DNA of 40,754 nt, taken from Acidovorax delafieldii. Lineage in GTDB: Bacteria; Pseudomonadota; Gammaproteobacteria; Burkholderiales; Burkholderiaceae_C. Below the pieces are notes generated by a model that was given only the letters and a program-made list of their open reading frames with translations, had not been told where the DNA came from and did no database searches. The DNA is taken from contig NZ_VJWE01000005.1 in NCBI RefSeq assembly GCF_007993815.1, positions 1-40,754 on the forward strand, written 5' to 3'. Made by a program: the position numbers and the translations under genes. This document shows, piece by piece, positions 7,939 through 15,571 of the stretch. Position 1 is the stretch's first letter; each line of letters opens with the position of its first letter.

Positions 7939-8111
7939 GGTGGTCAAAGGCGGTGCGCCGAAGTGAGGGATGGATGAGGAAGCATGCGGCATTGTGCGGC
8001 AGGGCGGCCGGACCTGTAACCTCCCAGCCACAGCACAAACGCGCCCAAACCGGCATACTGCGCAGGCTTGGAAGGCACCATTCTGTTCCACCCACGAAAA
8101 AGGAAGTTCCG

Positions 8112-8567
8112 ATGAAAGCATTTGCTGCGTTGACCCTGGCGGCTGCGGCTCTGACCCTGTGCGCCCCCGCCTCCGCCCAATTTGCCAAAGCCGAAGATGC
8201 CATCAAATACCGCCAGAGTGCGCTGTTTGTGATGGGCCAGCACTTCGGCCGCCTCGGCGCCATGGCCAACGGCCGCGCGCCGTTCGATGCCAAGGTGGCG
8301 CAGGAGAATGCCGACATCGTGGCCCAGATGGCCAAGCTGCCATGGGCAGGCTTTGGTCCCGGCACCGACAAGGGCGCGCCCACCAAGGCACTGCCAGAAA
8401 TCTGGACCGAGCAGGCCAAGTTCAAGGACCATGCCGAGAAGCTGGAAGCCGAGACCGTGAAACTCGCCGCTGCGGCCAAGACCGGCAACCTGGACAACCT
8501 GAAAACCGCCTTTGGTGCCACTGCAGGCACTTGCAAGGCCTGCCACGACAACTTCCGAGCGAAGTGA
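8112..8567 (+). CDS. Cytochrome c' (periplasmic, class II)
   Basis: A 151-aa precursor with a clear signal peptide (MKAFAALTLAAAALTLCAPASA, cut after about residue 22). The heme-binding motif CKACH lies at residues 141-145 near the C-terminus, as in class II four-helix cytochromes c', with R and K following. Such proteins bind high-spin heme and can bind NO and CO. The start at 8112 follows AAGGAAG and opens directly on the signal peptide. The gene is divergent from cytochrome b561. Confidence 0.93.
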   Translation: MKAFAALTLAAAALTLCAPASAQFAKAEDAIKYRQSALFVMGQHFGRLGAMANGRAPFDAKVAQENADIVAQMAKLPWAGFGPGTDKGAPTKALPEIWTEQAKFKDHAEKLEAETVKLAAAAKTGNLDNLKTAFGATAGTCKACHDNFRAK

Positions 8568-8590
8568 CGCGATCACTGGAGGACCATGTT

Positions 8591-8645
8591 GCTATGTTTT
8601 GCGTAGCAATCAAGGCATGATCCACTAGCGCAAAAGGCCAATTTC
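8591..8645. repeat. Two-hairpin interspersed repeat, copy 2
   Basis: Stem I is TTGCTA-TGTTTTGCG-TAGCAA (8589-8609); the right half reads ATCAAGGCAT...TAGCGC...GGCCAATTTC, as in other copies. It starts 23 bp after the cytochrome c' stop, and its right end forms the left arm of the terminator at 8632-8664. Confidence 0.6.
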
Positions 8646-8664
8646 TTTCGAAATTGGCCTTTTT
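8632..8664. terminator. Bidirectional terminator between cytochrome c' and tlpA-like genes
   Basis: AAAAGGCCAATTTC (8632-8645) pairs with GAAATTGGCCTTTTT (8650-8664). The stem is flanked by As on the left and five Ts on the right, so it can stop transcripts of the two convergent genes from either side. Confidence 0.85.
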
Positions 8665-8717
8665 GATGCCCTGAACGGGCTGTGGTGCATGCGGGGGCGT
8701 TGTGTCCGCCCCGCTGC

Positions 8718-9221
8718 TCAGGTTTCTGCCAGCAGCTTCTCGATCAACTGGTGCAGCTCCGGGAAATTGGGGGCGCCCACATAGGTCTTCACGATCTCGC
8801 CCCGCTTGTTCACGATGAAGGTGGAGGGCGTCAGGCGCACATCGCCCCAGGCCTTGGCCACGTTGCCGGTGTTGTCGATGGCCACCTGGAAGGGCAGCTT
8901 GCGTGTCTCGGCAAAGTTCACCACGTAGCTGGGCGGGTCGTAGCTCATGGCCACGGCCAGGGTGTCAAAACCCTTGCTGTTGTATTTGTTGTAGGTCGCG
9001 ATGATCTCGGGCATTTCGGCCACGCAGGTGGTGCAGCTCGTGGCCCAGAAGTTGACCAGGGTGACCTTGCCTTTCAGGTCGGCGGTGGATTTGCTGGAGC
9101 CATCCAGCAGCACGAAGGTCGATGCAGGCGCTTCGGCGCGGCCTGTGTCCAGGTACACATAGGCGCCCACAGCGGCAAACGCTGCCACCGCCACACCTGC
9201 TGCCCAATGCTTGATCGCCAT
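8718..9221 (-). CDS. TlpA-like membrane-anchored thioredoxin
   Basis: A 167-aa thiol:disulfide oxidoreductase of the TlpA/ResA type. An N-terminal membrane anchor (about residues 6-24) is followed by a thioredoxin fold facing the periplasm. The redox motif is C63-T-T-C66 in NFWATSCTTC, and the cis-proline segment is LTPSTFIV. Likely roles are cytochrome c maturation or copper-site reduction; the cytochrome genes next to it fit that, but the substrate is not shown. The start at 9221 was preferred because the upstream extension is not protein-like. Confidence 0.9.
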   Translation of the reverse strand: MAIKHWAAGVAVAAFAAVGAYVYLDTGRAEAPASTFVLLDGSSKSTADLKGKVTLVNFWATSCTTCVAEMPEIIATYNKYNSKGFDTLAVAMSYDPPSYVVNFAETRKLPFQVAIDNTGNVAKAWGDVRLTPSTFIVNKRGEIVKTYVGAPNFPELHQLIEKLLAET

Positions 9222-9403
9222 GACTTCACCACCCATCCCAAAAGAAACACGGGGCCTGTGCCCCACCCCACATTGTGCCGGAGTGGCCCACTCGCCGCGC
9301 GAGCGGCGCCCGCCACACCAAGGCTGGACTCCACTTTCCCGCAAAAGTTCGCTGCAGAACGCAGGGCGGAGCCGACATCGGGGACTCTGCCGATAATGCC
9401 CCG

Positions 9404-9937
9404 ATGAAATGGACATTGACCGGCGCCGCTGCCCTGCTGATTGCGGGCTGCAGCCCCGCACTGAATTGGCGCACCGTGCCGTTGCCCGAAGCGGACCTGA
9501 CCATCACCCTGCCGTGCAAGCCCGACCAGGCCACCCGCACCGTGGAGCTGGCCGGTGCACCGGTGGAGCTGTCCATGGTGGGCTGTGACGCAGATGGCGC
9601 CACCTTTGCCGTGTCCCATGCCGCGTTGGCAGACCCTGCCCAGGTGGGCGCAGCGCTCACCCACTGGCGGGCTGCCATGCTGGCGCGCCTGGGGGCAGGG
9701 GCCGAAGCGGGCGCCAAAGACGTACCCTACGCGCCGCGCGGCACCTTGCCCCTGCCGCAGTCGGTGCGTACCGTGGCACAGGGGCAGCGTCCCGATGGCA
9801 GCGCGGTGGTCGCGCAGGCCGTGTGGTTTGCACGCGCGGCAGGGCCGCAGGTGCGGCTGTACCACGCCGTCGTCTACACCGCCAAGCCCCGGCCGGAGGT
9901 GGCCGACCAGTTCTTCGCTGGCCTGGCGCTGCCATGA
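9404..9937 (+). CDS. Uncharacterised lipoprotein
   Basis: A 177-aa protein with a lipoprotein signal, MKWTLTGAAALLIAGC, lipid-modified cysteine at residue 16. I do not recognise a functional domain. The mature part is a mixed sequence with conserved-looking segments such as ADLTITLPCKPDQ and ends KPRPEVADQFFAGLALP, which resembles small proteins that process or bind an envelope ligand. Its stop overlaps the MFS transporter start (ATGA at 9934-9937), so the two are probably co-translated. It is divergent from the TlpA-like gene across 182 bp. Confidence 0.8.
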   Translation: MKWTLTGAAALLIAGCSPALNWRTVPLPEADLTITLPCKPDQATRTVELAGAPVELSMVGCDADGATFAVSHAALADPAQVGAALTHWRAAMLARLGAGAEAGAKDVPYAPRGTLPLPQSVRTVAQGQRPDGSAVVAQAVWFARAAGPQVRLYHAVVYTAKPRPEVADQFFAGLALP

Positions 9938-11199
9938 CGATGAGCAGCGGCGGCGTGTTGCCACGGCGGGCGGCCGTCATCGTCTTTCTGGCGTTTGCTT
10001 TTGCCTACTTTCTGTCGGCGCTGGTGCGTGCCGTCACGGCCACCCTGGCGCCAACGCTGGCCCAAGAGTTCTCGCTACAGGCGCGGGACCTGGGGCTGCT
10101 GGCGGGCGGGTACTTTCTGGGCTTCTCGGCCACGCAGCTGCCGTTGGGGACCTGGCTGGACCGGCATGGCCCCAAGAAGGTCGCACTGGGCTTCCTGGGC
10201 GTGGCCGTGGTGGGCAGCCTGGTGTTTTCGGCGGCCACGGGGTTTTCGGGTCTGCTCGCCGGTCGGGTGTTGTGCGGCGCGGGCGTCAGCGCCTGCCTGA
10301 TGGCGCCGCTCACTGGCTACCGCCGGTGGCTGGAGCCGGTGGCGCAGATGCGGGCGAACTCGTGGATGTTGATGACGGGCTCGCTGGGCATGGTGGCCTC
10401 CACGCTGCCGGTGCAATGGGCGTTGCCGCTGGTGGGCTGGCGCCCGCTGTTCTGGGGGCTGGCGGTATTGATCGCGTTGTCGATGGTGGTGATTGCACTG
10501 TGGGTGCCAGGCTGGGGTTTTGCGGGGCAGGCGAAGGCCGATTCCGGCGCCGCAGAGGCCTTGCCCCAGGGCTATGGCGTGGTGTGGCGGCACCCTTATT
10601 TCCAGCGCCTCGCGCCGCTGGGGTTCTTCTGCTACGGCGGCATGGTGGCCATGCAGACGTTGTGGGCCGGGCCGTGGATGCAGCGCGTGGCGGGCTACAC
10701 CGCCCTGGAGTCGGCGACGGGCCTGTTCTGGATCAACGTGTCCATGTTGTGCACCTTCTGGACCTGGGGCATGGTCAACCCCTGGCTGCTGCGCAAGGGG
10801 TTTGGTGCCGACCGGCTGATGGCCATGGGCCTTCCGCTGTGCTCGGTGGTGCTGCTGGGCATCATCCTGGCGGGGCCCCAGGCCGGGGGTGGCGCCTGGG
10901 CGTTGTTCTGCGTGTCGTGCACCTTCGTGTCGCTGTCGCAGCCCGCCGTGGCCATGGCGTTTCCGCAGGCGCTGGCAGGGCGGGCGCTGTCGGCCTACAA
11001 CCTCGTGATTTTTGTGGGCGTGTTTGTGGTGCAGTGGGGCATCGGGCTGGCGGTGGACGCCTTTGCAGCCGCGGGGCTGGCCACCGTGCCGGCGTTCCAG
11101 GCGGCCATGGCGGTGTACCTGGCATGCAACGCCAGCGCCTACGCATGGTTCCTGCTTCGGGGGCGGCGCCATAATGTGTTGACAACCCCCACACCATGA
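9934..11199 (+). CDS. Major facilitator superfamily transporter
   Basis: A 421-aa inner-membrane protein with about twelve hydrophobic segments. The loop 2-3 motif of the superfamily is visible as GTWLDRHGPKKVALG (about residues 68-82). The substrate cannot be assigned; the sequence resembles small-molecule antiporters or NarK-like members only generally. The start at 9934 overlaps the lipoprotein stop by four bases; a longer in-frame form from 9823 would overlap that gene by 115 bp and is unlikely. An in-frame-stop short ORF overlaps its own TGA (11196-11273). Confidence 0.9.
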   Translation: MTMSSGGVLPRRAAVIVFLAFAFAYFLSALVRAVTATLAPTLAQEFSLQARDLGLLAGGYFLGFSATQLPLGTWLDRHGPKKVALGFLGVAVVGSLVFSAATGFSGLLAGRVLCGAGVSACLMAPLTGYRRWLEPVAQMRANSWMLMTGSLGMVASTLPVQWALPLVGWRPLFWGLAVLIALSMVVIALWVPGWGFAGQAKADSGAAEALPQGYGVVWRHPYFQRLAPLGFFCYGGMVAMQTLWAGPWMQRVAGYTALESATGLFWINVSMLCTFWTWGMVNPWLLRKGFGADRLMAMGLPLCSVVLLGIILAGPQAGGGAWALFCVSCTFVSLSQPAVAMAFPQALAGRALSAYNLVIFVGVFVVQWGIGLAVDAFAAAGLATVPAFQAAMAVYLACNASAYAWFLLRGRRHNVLTTPTP

Positions 11200-11282
11200 A
11201 CACTTGCGCAACCATCGATGCAACCTCCGGCGGCCTCTTCATGATGCCCTTCGTTGATACCCGCGTGGCGTAAGTCGTGACC

Positions 11283-11735
11283 ATGAGCCCCACCAGCATC
11301 CTCATCATTGCCCACGCCCCACTGGCCCATGCGCTGCGCGAATGTGCGCTGCACGTGTTTGCCGACTGCGGCAGCAGCGTGGCTGCGCTCGACGTGCAGC
11401 CCAACCAGCCCCCCGAAGAATCGCTGGCCCAGGCGCGCATCATGCTGGACCAGCTGGGCACCGACACCACCCTGGTGCTGACCGATGTGTTCGGCGCCAC
11501 GCCCTGCAACGTGGCGCAGCGCCTGGTAGACGGCGTGCGCTCGCGCCTGGTGACGGGTGTCAATCTGCCCATGCTGCTGCGCGCCGTGAGTTACCGGGCT
11601 GAGCCGCTCGATTCCGTGGTGACCCGCGCCGTGGTGGGTGGTACCCAAGGGGTGATGCAGGTGGCCATTTCCGCGCCGCAGAACCAGAACCGCCGTAACC
11701 GACATGATCAAGACCCGTACGACCATCAGCAATAA
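11283..11735 (+). CDS. PTS mannose-type EIIA protein
   Basis: A 150-aa cytoplasmic stand-alone EIIA of the mannose family. The phosphorylatable histidine is H11 in ILIIAHAPLA. No EIIB or EIIC gene is nearby, so it probably works in a regulatory phosphorelay with the HPr and enzyme I encoded next, rather than in sugar uptake. ATG 11283 was chosen over an in-frame GTG at 11277. The C-terminus (about the last 17 residues, Asn/Arg/Asp/Gln-rich) is encoded where the gene overlaps ptsH by 32 bp and may be a read-through tail without structure. Confidence 0.88.
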   Translation: MSPTSILIIAHAPLAHALRECALHVFADCGSSVAALDVQPNQPPEESLAQARIMLDQLGTDTTLVLTDVFGATPCNVAQRLVDGVRSRLVTGVNLPMLLRAVSYRAEPLDSVVTRAVVGGTQGVMQVAISAPQNQNRRNRHDQDPYDHQQ

Positions 11736-11973
11736 ATTGGGCCTGCACGCCCGCGCATCGGCCAAGCTCACCAAGCTGGCCGGCAGCTTTCCGTGTGACG
11801 TTTTCATGAGCAAGGGGGAGCGCCGCATCAACGCCAAGAGCATCATGGGCGTGATGATGCTGGCCGCCGGGCTGGGCTCTGAAGTGGAGCTGGAAACCAA
11901 CGGCGACCGCGAACAGGAGGCCATGGACGCCCTGCTGGCACTCATTGCCGACAAATTTGGCGAAGGTGAATAA
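11704..11973 (+). CDS. ptsH: HPr phosphocarrier protein
   Basis: HPr (89 aa) takes phosphate from enzyme I and passes it to EIIA. The phospho-acceptor H15 lies in GLHARAS, and S46 lies in KSIMGV, the context recognised by HPr kinase/phosphorylase, so regulation by Ser46 phosphorylation is possible (hprK is not in the window). There is no clear ribosome-binding site: the start is inside the EIIA gene, which suggests translational coupling. Enzyme I follows after 53 bp. Confidence 0.96.
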   Translation: MIKTRTTISNKLGLHARASAKLTKLAGSFPCDVFMSKGERRINAKSIMGVMMLAAGLGSEVELETNGDREQEAMDALLALIADKFGEGE

Positions 11974-12026
11974 GCCTGCCCACCTCGCCCGTGTCCTGAC
12001 CCCGTCGAACCTTTGATCACACCACC

Positions 12027-13784
12027 ATGACCTTCTCCGTCCACGGCCTCGCAGTTGCACGCGGCATTGCCATTGGCCGGGCCGTGCTGGTGGCGTCCAG
12101 CCGGGTGGATGTGGCGCACTACTTTGTCGAGCCCTCACAGGTCGAGGGCGAGATCGAACGCGTGCGCCAGGGCCGCAACGCCGTGGTCGAGGAGCTGCAG
12201 CGCCTGCAGACCGACATGCCCGCCGACGCGCCGCACGAGCTGACCGCGTTGCTGGATGTGCACCTGATGCTGCTGCAGGACGAAGCCCTCACGGGCGGCG
12301 TGAAACACTGGATCACCGAGCGCCTGTACAACGCCGAGTGGGCGCTCACCACCCAGCTTGAGGTGATTGCGCGCCAGTTCGACGAGATGGAGGACGAGTA
12401 CCTGCGCGAGCGCAAGGCGGACCTGGAGCAGGTGGTTGAACGCATCCTGCGCTACATGAAGGGCGTGGCCAGCCCGGTGGCACCACCGGCCAGCAGCCCG
12501 CGCCGCAAGACACAGCAAGATTTGCTGCTGGACGACACGGTGGATGTGCCCCTGGTGCTGGTGGCGCACGACCTCTCGCCCGCCGACATGCTGCAGTTCA
12601 AGCAAAGCGTGTTCGCGGGCTTTGTGACGGACGTGGGCGGCAAGACCAGCCACACCGCCATCGTCGCGCGCAGCATGGACATCCCCGCCGTGGTGGGCGC
12701 GCGTGCCGCCAGCCAGCTGGTGCGCCAGGACGACTGGGTCATCATCGATGGCGATGCGGGCGTGGTCATTGTCGATCCCTCGCCCATCATCCTGGCCGAA
12801 TACGGATTTCGCCAGCGCCAGGTTGAGCTGGAGCGCGAACGCCTGGCGCGCCTGCGCCACACGCCTGCCATCACCATCGACGGCCACAAGATCGAGCTGC
12901 TGGCCAACATCGAGCAGCCCGGCGACGCCGCCGCCGCCGTGCGCGCAGGCGCCGTGGGCGTGGGCCTGTTCCGCAGCGAATTTCTGTTCATGGGTAAAAG
13001 CGGCAACCTGCCCGGCGAGGACGAGCAGTACCGCGCCTACTGCGAGGCCATTGACGGCATGCAGGGGCTGCCCGTCACCATCCGCACCATCGACGTGGGC
13101 GCGGACAAGCCTCTGGACAACAAGGCCCACAAGGACAGCTACCTGAACCCGGCCCTGGGCCTGCGCGCCATCCGCTGGAGCCTGGCCGACCCGGCCATGT
13201 TCCGCACCCAGCTGCGCGCTGTGCTGCGTGCGGCGGCCCATGGCAAGGTCAACCTGCTGTTCCCCATGCTGGCGCACACGCACGAAATCCAGCAGACGCT
13301 CGCCCAGGTGGACCTCGCCCGGGGTGAGCTGGATGCACGTGGCGAGCCCTACGGTCCGGTGCAGCTGGGCGCCATGATCGAGGTGCCCGCCGCCGCGCTC
13401 ATGGTGCGCACGTTCCTCAAGTACTTCGACTTTCTCTCGATCGGCACCAACGACCTGATCCAGTACACCCTGGCCATCGACCGCGCCGACGAGGCCGTGG
13501 CCCACCTGTACGACCCGCTGCACCCTGCCGTGCTGCGCCTGGTGGGCGACGTGATTGCCGAGGGAGAGCGCCAGGGCAAGAGCGTGTGTGTGTGCGGCGA
13601 AACGGCGGGCGATGTGACCATGACGCGGCTGCTGTTGGGCCTGGGGCTGCGCAGCTTCTCCATGCACCCCGCGCAGATCCTGGCTGTGAAGCAGGAGGTG
13701 CTGCGCGCTGACACGCGCAAGCTCGCCCCCTGGGCGCAACAGGTGCTGGCGGGCGATGAACCTGCTGTGCTGCTGACTGCTTGA
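12027..13784 (+). CDS. ptsI: PTS enzyme I (PEP-protein phosphotransferase)
   Basis: Enzyme I (585 aa) autophosphorylates from phosphoenolpyruvate and phosphorylates HPr. The active histidine is H209 in GGKTSHTAIVAR; the PEP-binding barrel shows GVGLFRSEFLFM, and the C-terminal region shows SIGTNDLIQYTLAIDR and the cysteine motif VCVCGETAGD. All key residues are present. It is the last gene of the EIIA-ptsH-ptsI unit. A two-hairpin repeat lies 35 bp after its stop, before the convergent EamA gene. Confidence 0.97.
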   Translation: MTFSVHGLAVARGIAIGRAVLVASSRVDVAHYFVEPSQVEGEIERVRQGRNAVVEELQRLQTDMPADAPHELTALLDVHLMLLQDEALTGGVKHWITERLYNAEWALTTQLEVIARQFDEMEDEYLRERKADLEQVVERILRYMKGVASPVAPPASSPRRKTQQDLLLDDTVDVPLVLVAHDLSPADMLQFKQSVFAGFVTDVGGKTSHTAIVARSMDIPAVVGARAASQLVRQDDWVIIDGDAGVVIVDPSPIILAEYGFRQRQVELERERLARLRHTPAITIDGHKIELLANIEQPGDAAAAVRAGAVGVGLFRSEFLFMGKSGNLPGEDEQYRAYCEAIDGMQGLPVTIRTIDVGADKPLDNKAHKDSYLNPALGLRAIRWSLADPAMFRTQLRAVLRAAAHGKVNLLFPMLAHTHEIQQTLAQVDLARGELDARGEPYGPVQLGAMIEVPAAALMVRTFLKYFDFLSIGTNDLIQYTLAIDRADEAVAHLYDPLHPAVLRLVGDVIAEGERQGKSVCVCGETAGDVTMTRLLLGLGLRSFSMHPAQILAVKQEVLRADTRKLAPWAQQVLAGDEPAVLLTA

Positions 13785-13819
13785 CGGGCGGAGCATCTGA
13801 CCGCCTGAGGGGGGTAGTT

Positions 13820-13874
13820 ACTTCAAAATTGATAGCTGTCCGAGCATATTTTTCTAGCGCTCCCAGCCAATTTC
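13820..13874. repeat. Two-hairpin interspersed repeat, copy 3 (degenerate)
   Basis: The segment ATTGATAGCTGTCCGAGCAT (13828-13847), then CTAGCGCTCCCAGCCAATTTC, aligns without gaps to the other copies over about 49 bp. Stem I is weakened. It lies between the convergent ptsI and EamA genes. Confidence 0.5.
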
Positions 13875-13889
13875 GCTGAAATTACTACG

Positions 13890-14723
13890 TCAGCGTGCCC
13901 GCATCCCCATCACGGCTGCGCTGATGATCATGGCCGTGGCCAGCGCAATGCTCCAGGTGAATGCGCGACCGCTCACCAGGATCAGCAGCGCGGTGGACGC
14001 CAGTGGCGTGATGTAGCTCAGGATGCCGATGTGCCGGGCGTCCCCCAGCTTGAGTGCCTTGTCCCACATAAAAAACGACGCCCCCAGCGGCCCCAGGCCC
14101 AGCACCGCGAGCAGTCCCCAGTCGCGAGGCTGCAGTGCCGCCGCAGGCTCCAGCGCCACATGGCACAGCAGCGACAGCACGCCGGACACCAGCCCGAACA
14201 GGCCAATGGCCGTGGTCGGGAACGCTGCCACGCGCTTGGTCATGAGCGAATACGTGGCCCAGATGAAAGCCGCTGCCAGCGCGGGCAGGTAGCCCCAGGC
14301 CAGCGTGCCGCTCAACTCGCGCCCGCCGGCAATGGCAATGGCCGCGCCGCCAAACCCCAGCAGCGCCGCCAGCACATGTGGCAAGCGCAGCGCCACACCG
14401 GGCAGCACCACCGGCGAGAGCACCACGATGAACAATGGCCACAGGTAGTTGACGAGGTTGGCCTCCACCGGCGGGGCATGGCGCAGCGCGATGAACAGCA
14501 GGAAGTGGTACGCGAACAGGCCGTACACGCCCAACGCCAGTGTGCGCAGCGGAATGCGCCACTGCGACGGATCGCGCGCCACGAACGGCCAGGCCGGCAC
14601 GCTGCCGATGATGAGCGCAACACCCGTGAGCAGGAAGGGCGGAATGTGGGTGAGGGACACCCCCAGGGAAGCGAGAGAGGCCCACAGCGCAATGGCGCCC
14701 AGGGCATAGAGGTTGGCTTGCAT
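13890..14723 (-). CDS. EamA/DMT-family transporter
   Basis: A 277-aa inner-membrane protein with about ten hydrophobic segments arranged as two EamA repeats, of the drug/metabolite transporter superfamily. Members export amino acids or related metabolites; the substrate is not determined by sequence. The second repeat starts near LAAAFIWATYSLMTKR. Its upstream region carries two 14-bp direct repeats (14752-14786), and the next gene upstream on the same strand is an AraC-type regulator, so AraC-dependent control is likely. ATG 14723 gives a normal first helix (MQANLYALGAIALWASLA). Confidence 0.9.
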   Translation of the reverse strand: MQANLYALGAIALWASLASLGVSLTHIPPFLLTGVALIIGSVPAWPFVARDPSQWRIPLRTLALGVYGLFAYHFLLFIALRHAPPVEANLVNYLWPLFIVVLSPVVLPGVALRLPHVLAALLGFGGAAIAIAGGRELSGTLAWGYLPALAAAFIWATYSLMTKRVAAFPTTAIGLFGLVSGVLSLLCHVALEPAAALQPRDWGLLAVLGLGPLGASFFMWDKALKLGDARHIGILSYITPLASTALLILVSGRAFTWSIALATAMIISAAVMGMRAR

Positions 14724-14751
14724 GGCGCCGAGCTTACGCGCGCCCGCTGTA

Positions 14752-14786
14752 GTGAGTCGTCGCGCAACACGGGTGAGTCGTCGCGC
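14752..14786 (-). promoter_or_regulatory. Paired direct repeats, probable AraC-type operator
   Basis: On the plus strand GTGAGTCGTCGCGC occurs at 14752-14765 and exactly again at 14773-14786, a 21-bp period (two helical turns). The pair lies 29-63 bp upstream of the EamA start. Tandem sites with this phasing are typical of AraC-family activators, and an AraC-type gene is adjacent. Confidence 0.65.
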
Positions 14787-14824
14787 GCCAAGGTTTTGGG
14801 CTGGTTGCCAGCCGTCGTCGGCCG

Positions 14825-15538
14825 TTATGTGTGCTGCTCAGCCCGGCGCAATGCGGCAGTCAAAGCCGAGGGCGAGCGGTAGCCCGTGCGCAGCGCCACC
14901 TCGGCCACCGCCATGCCCGTGCTGCGCAGCACCCGGGCCTGCGCCAGGCGCAAGCCGCGCAGCCAGGCCATGGCGCCCATGCCCTGGTCGTCCCGGCAGC
15001 GGGCAGAAAACTGGCTGGGGCTCAGATGCACCTGCGCCGCCAGGTCGGCCACGGTCAGTTCACGGTGCCATTGCTGCGCCGCCCATTGCTGCAGGGCGGG
15101 CCAGTTGATGGTGCGGCCGCGCGTGGGGCCGGGCGTGGAAAGGTCGGAATGGGTGCTGTCGAGCCACGCCTCCAGCAAGAGCGCAGGGCCGTAGGTTTGT
15201 GCCAGCGGGCGGTCTTGTTGCAGTGCGCTCGCCAGATAGTGCGCCAGTGGCAGTGCATCGGCGGGTGGTTTGGTCGAGCGGCGTTGGCCGGTACAGCGCG
15301 CCCAGTCGGGGTGTGCGCTGTCGAGCACCAGGCACAGGCTGCCACGGGACGATTCAAAGTCGTGCCGATCTCCCGGGGCAATCACGCAGCCGCCGCCGGG
15401 TGCCACGCGGACGCCACGGCCCGCCACCTCCAGGTCCAGCGCTCCGGAGAGTCCCAGCAGAATCTGGAAATGGTCATGGCTGTGGCTGCCCGGTGATGCG
15501 CCGTAGCGGCGCAGCGAGAGCAGACCATTCGGGCCCAT
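14825..15538 (-). CDS. AraC-family transcriptional regulator
   Basis: A 237-aa regulator with an N-terminal cupin-like sensing part (about residues 15-75, HSHDHFQILLG and IAPGDRHDF) and a C-terminal pair of helix-turn-helix motifs at about 161-181 (LTVADLAAQVHLSPSQFSAR) and 208-229. The ligand is unknown. It lies 33 bp after the lipA stop and 101 bp before the EamA transporter, all on the minus strand. The transporter is the most likely target, through the phased direct repeats in the gap. Confidence 0.9.
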   Translation of the reverse strand: MGPNGLLSLRRYGASPGSHSHDHFQILLGLSGALDLEVAGRGVRVAPGGGCVIAPGDRHDFESSRGSLCLVLDSAHPDWARCTGQRRSTKPPADALPLAHYLASALQQDRPLAQTYGPALLLEAWLDSTHSDLSTPGPTRGRTINWPALQQWAAQQWHRELTVADLAAQVHLSPSQFSARCRDDQGMGAMAWLRGLRLAQARVLRSTGMAVAEVALRTGYRSPSALTAALRRAEQHT

Positions 15539-15571
15539 GGGTGACCTGCGACCGGGCCGGGTGGACAGGGC

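Noticed and set aside
9555..11174. 539-codon frame overlapping the lipoprotein and MFS genes
   Set aside because: Gly/Ala/Arg-rich translation in an alternative frame; the MFS frame has the transmembrane pattern and motif.
11196..11273. 25-codon ORF overlapping the MFS stop and ending 9 bp before the EIIA start
   Set aside because: It has an ATGA overlap and a convenient position, but no ribosome-binding site and no recognisable peptide; too weak to call a gene.
12135..13796. 553-codon open frame antisense to ptsI
   Set aside because: Shadow frame of high-G+C coding sequence with His/Gln-rich composition; ptsI has all catalytic motifs on the plus strand.
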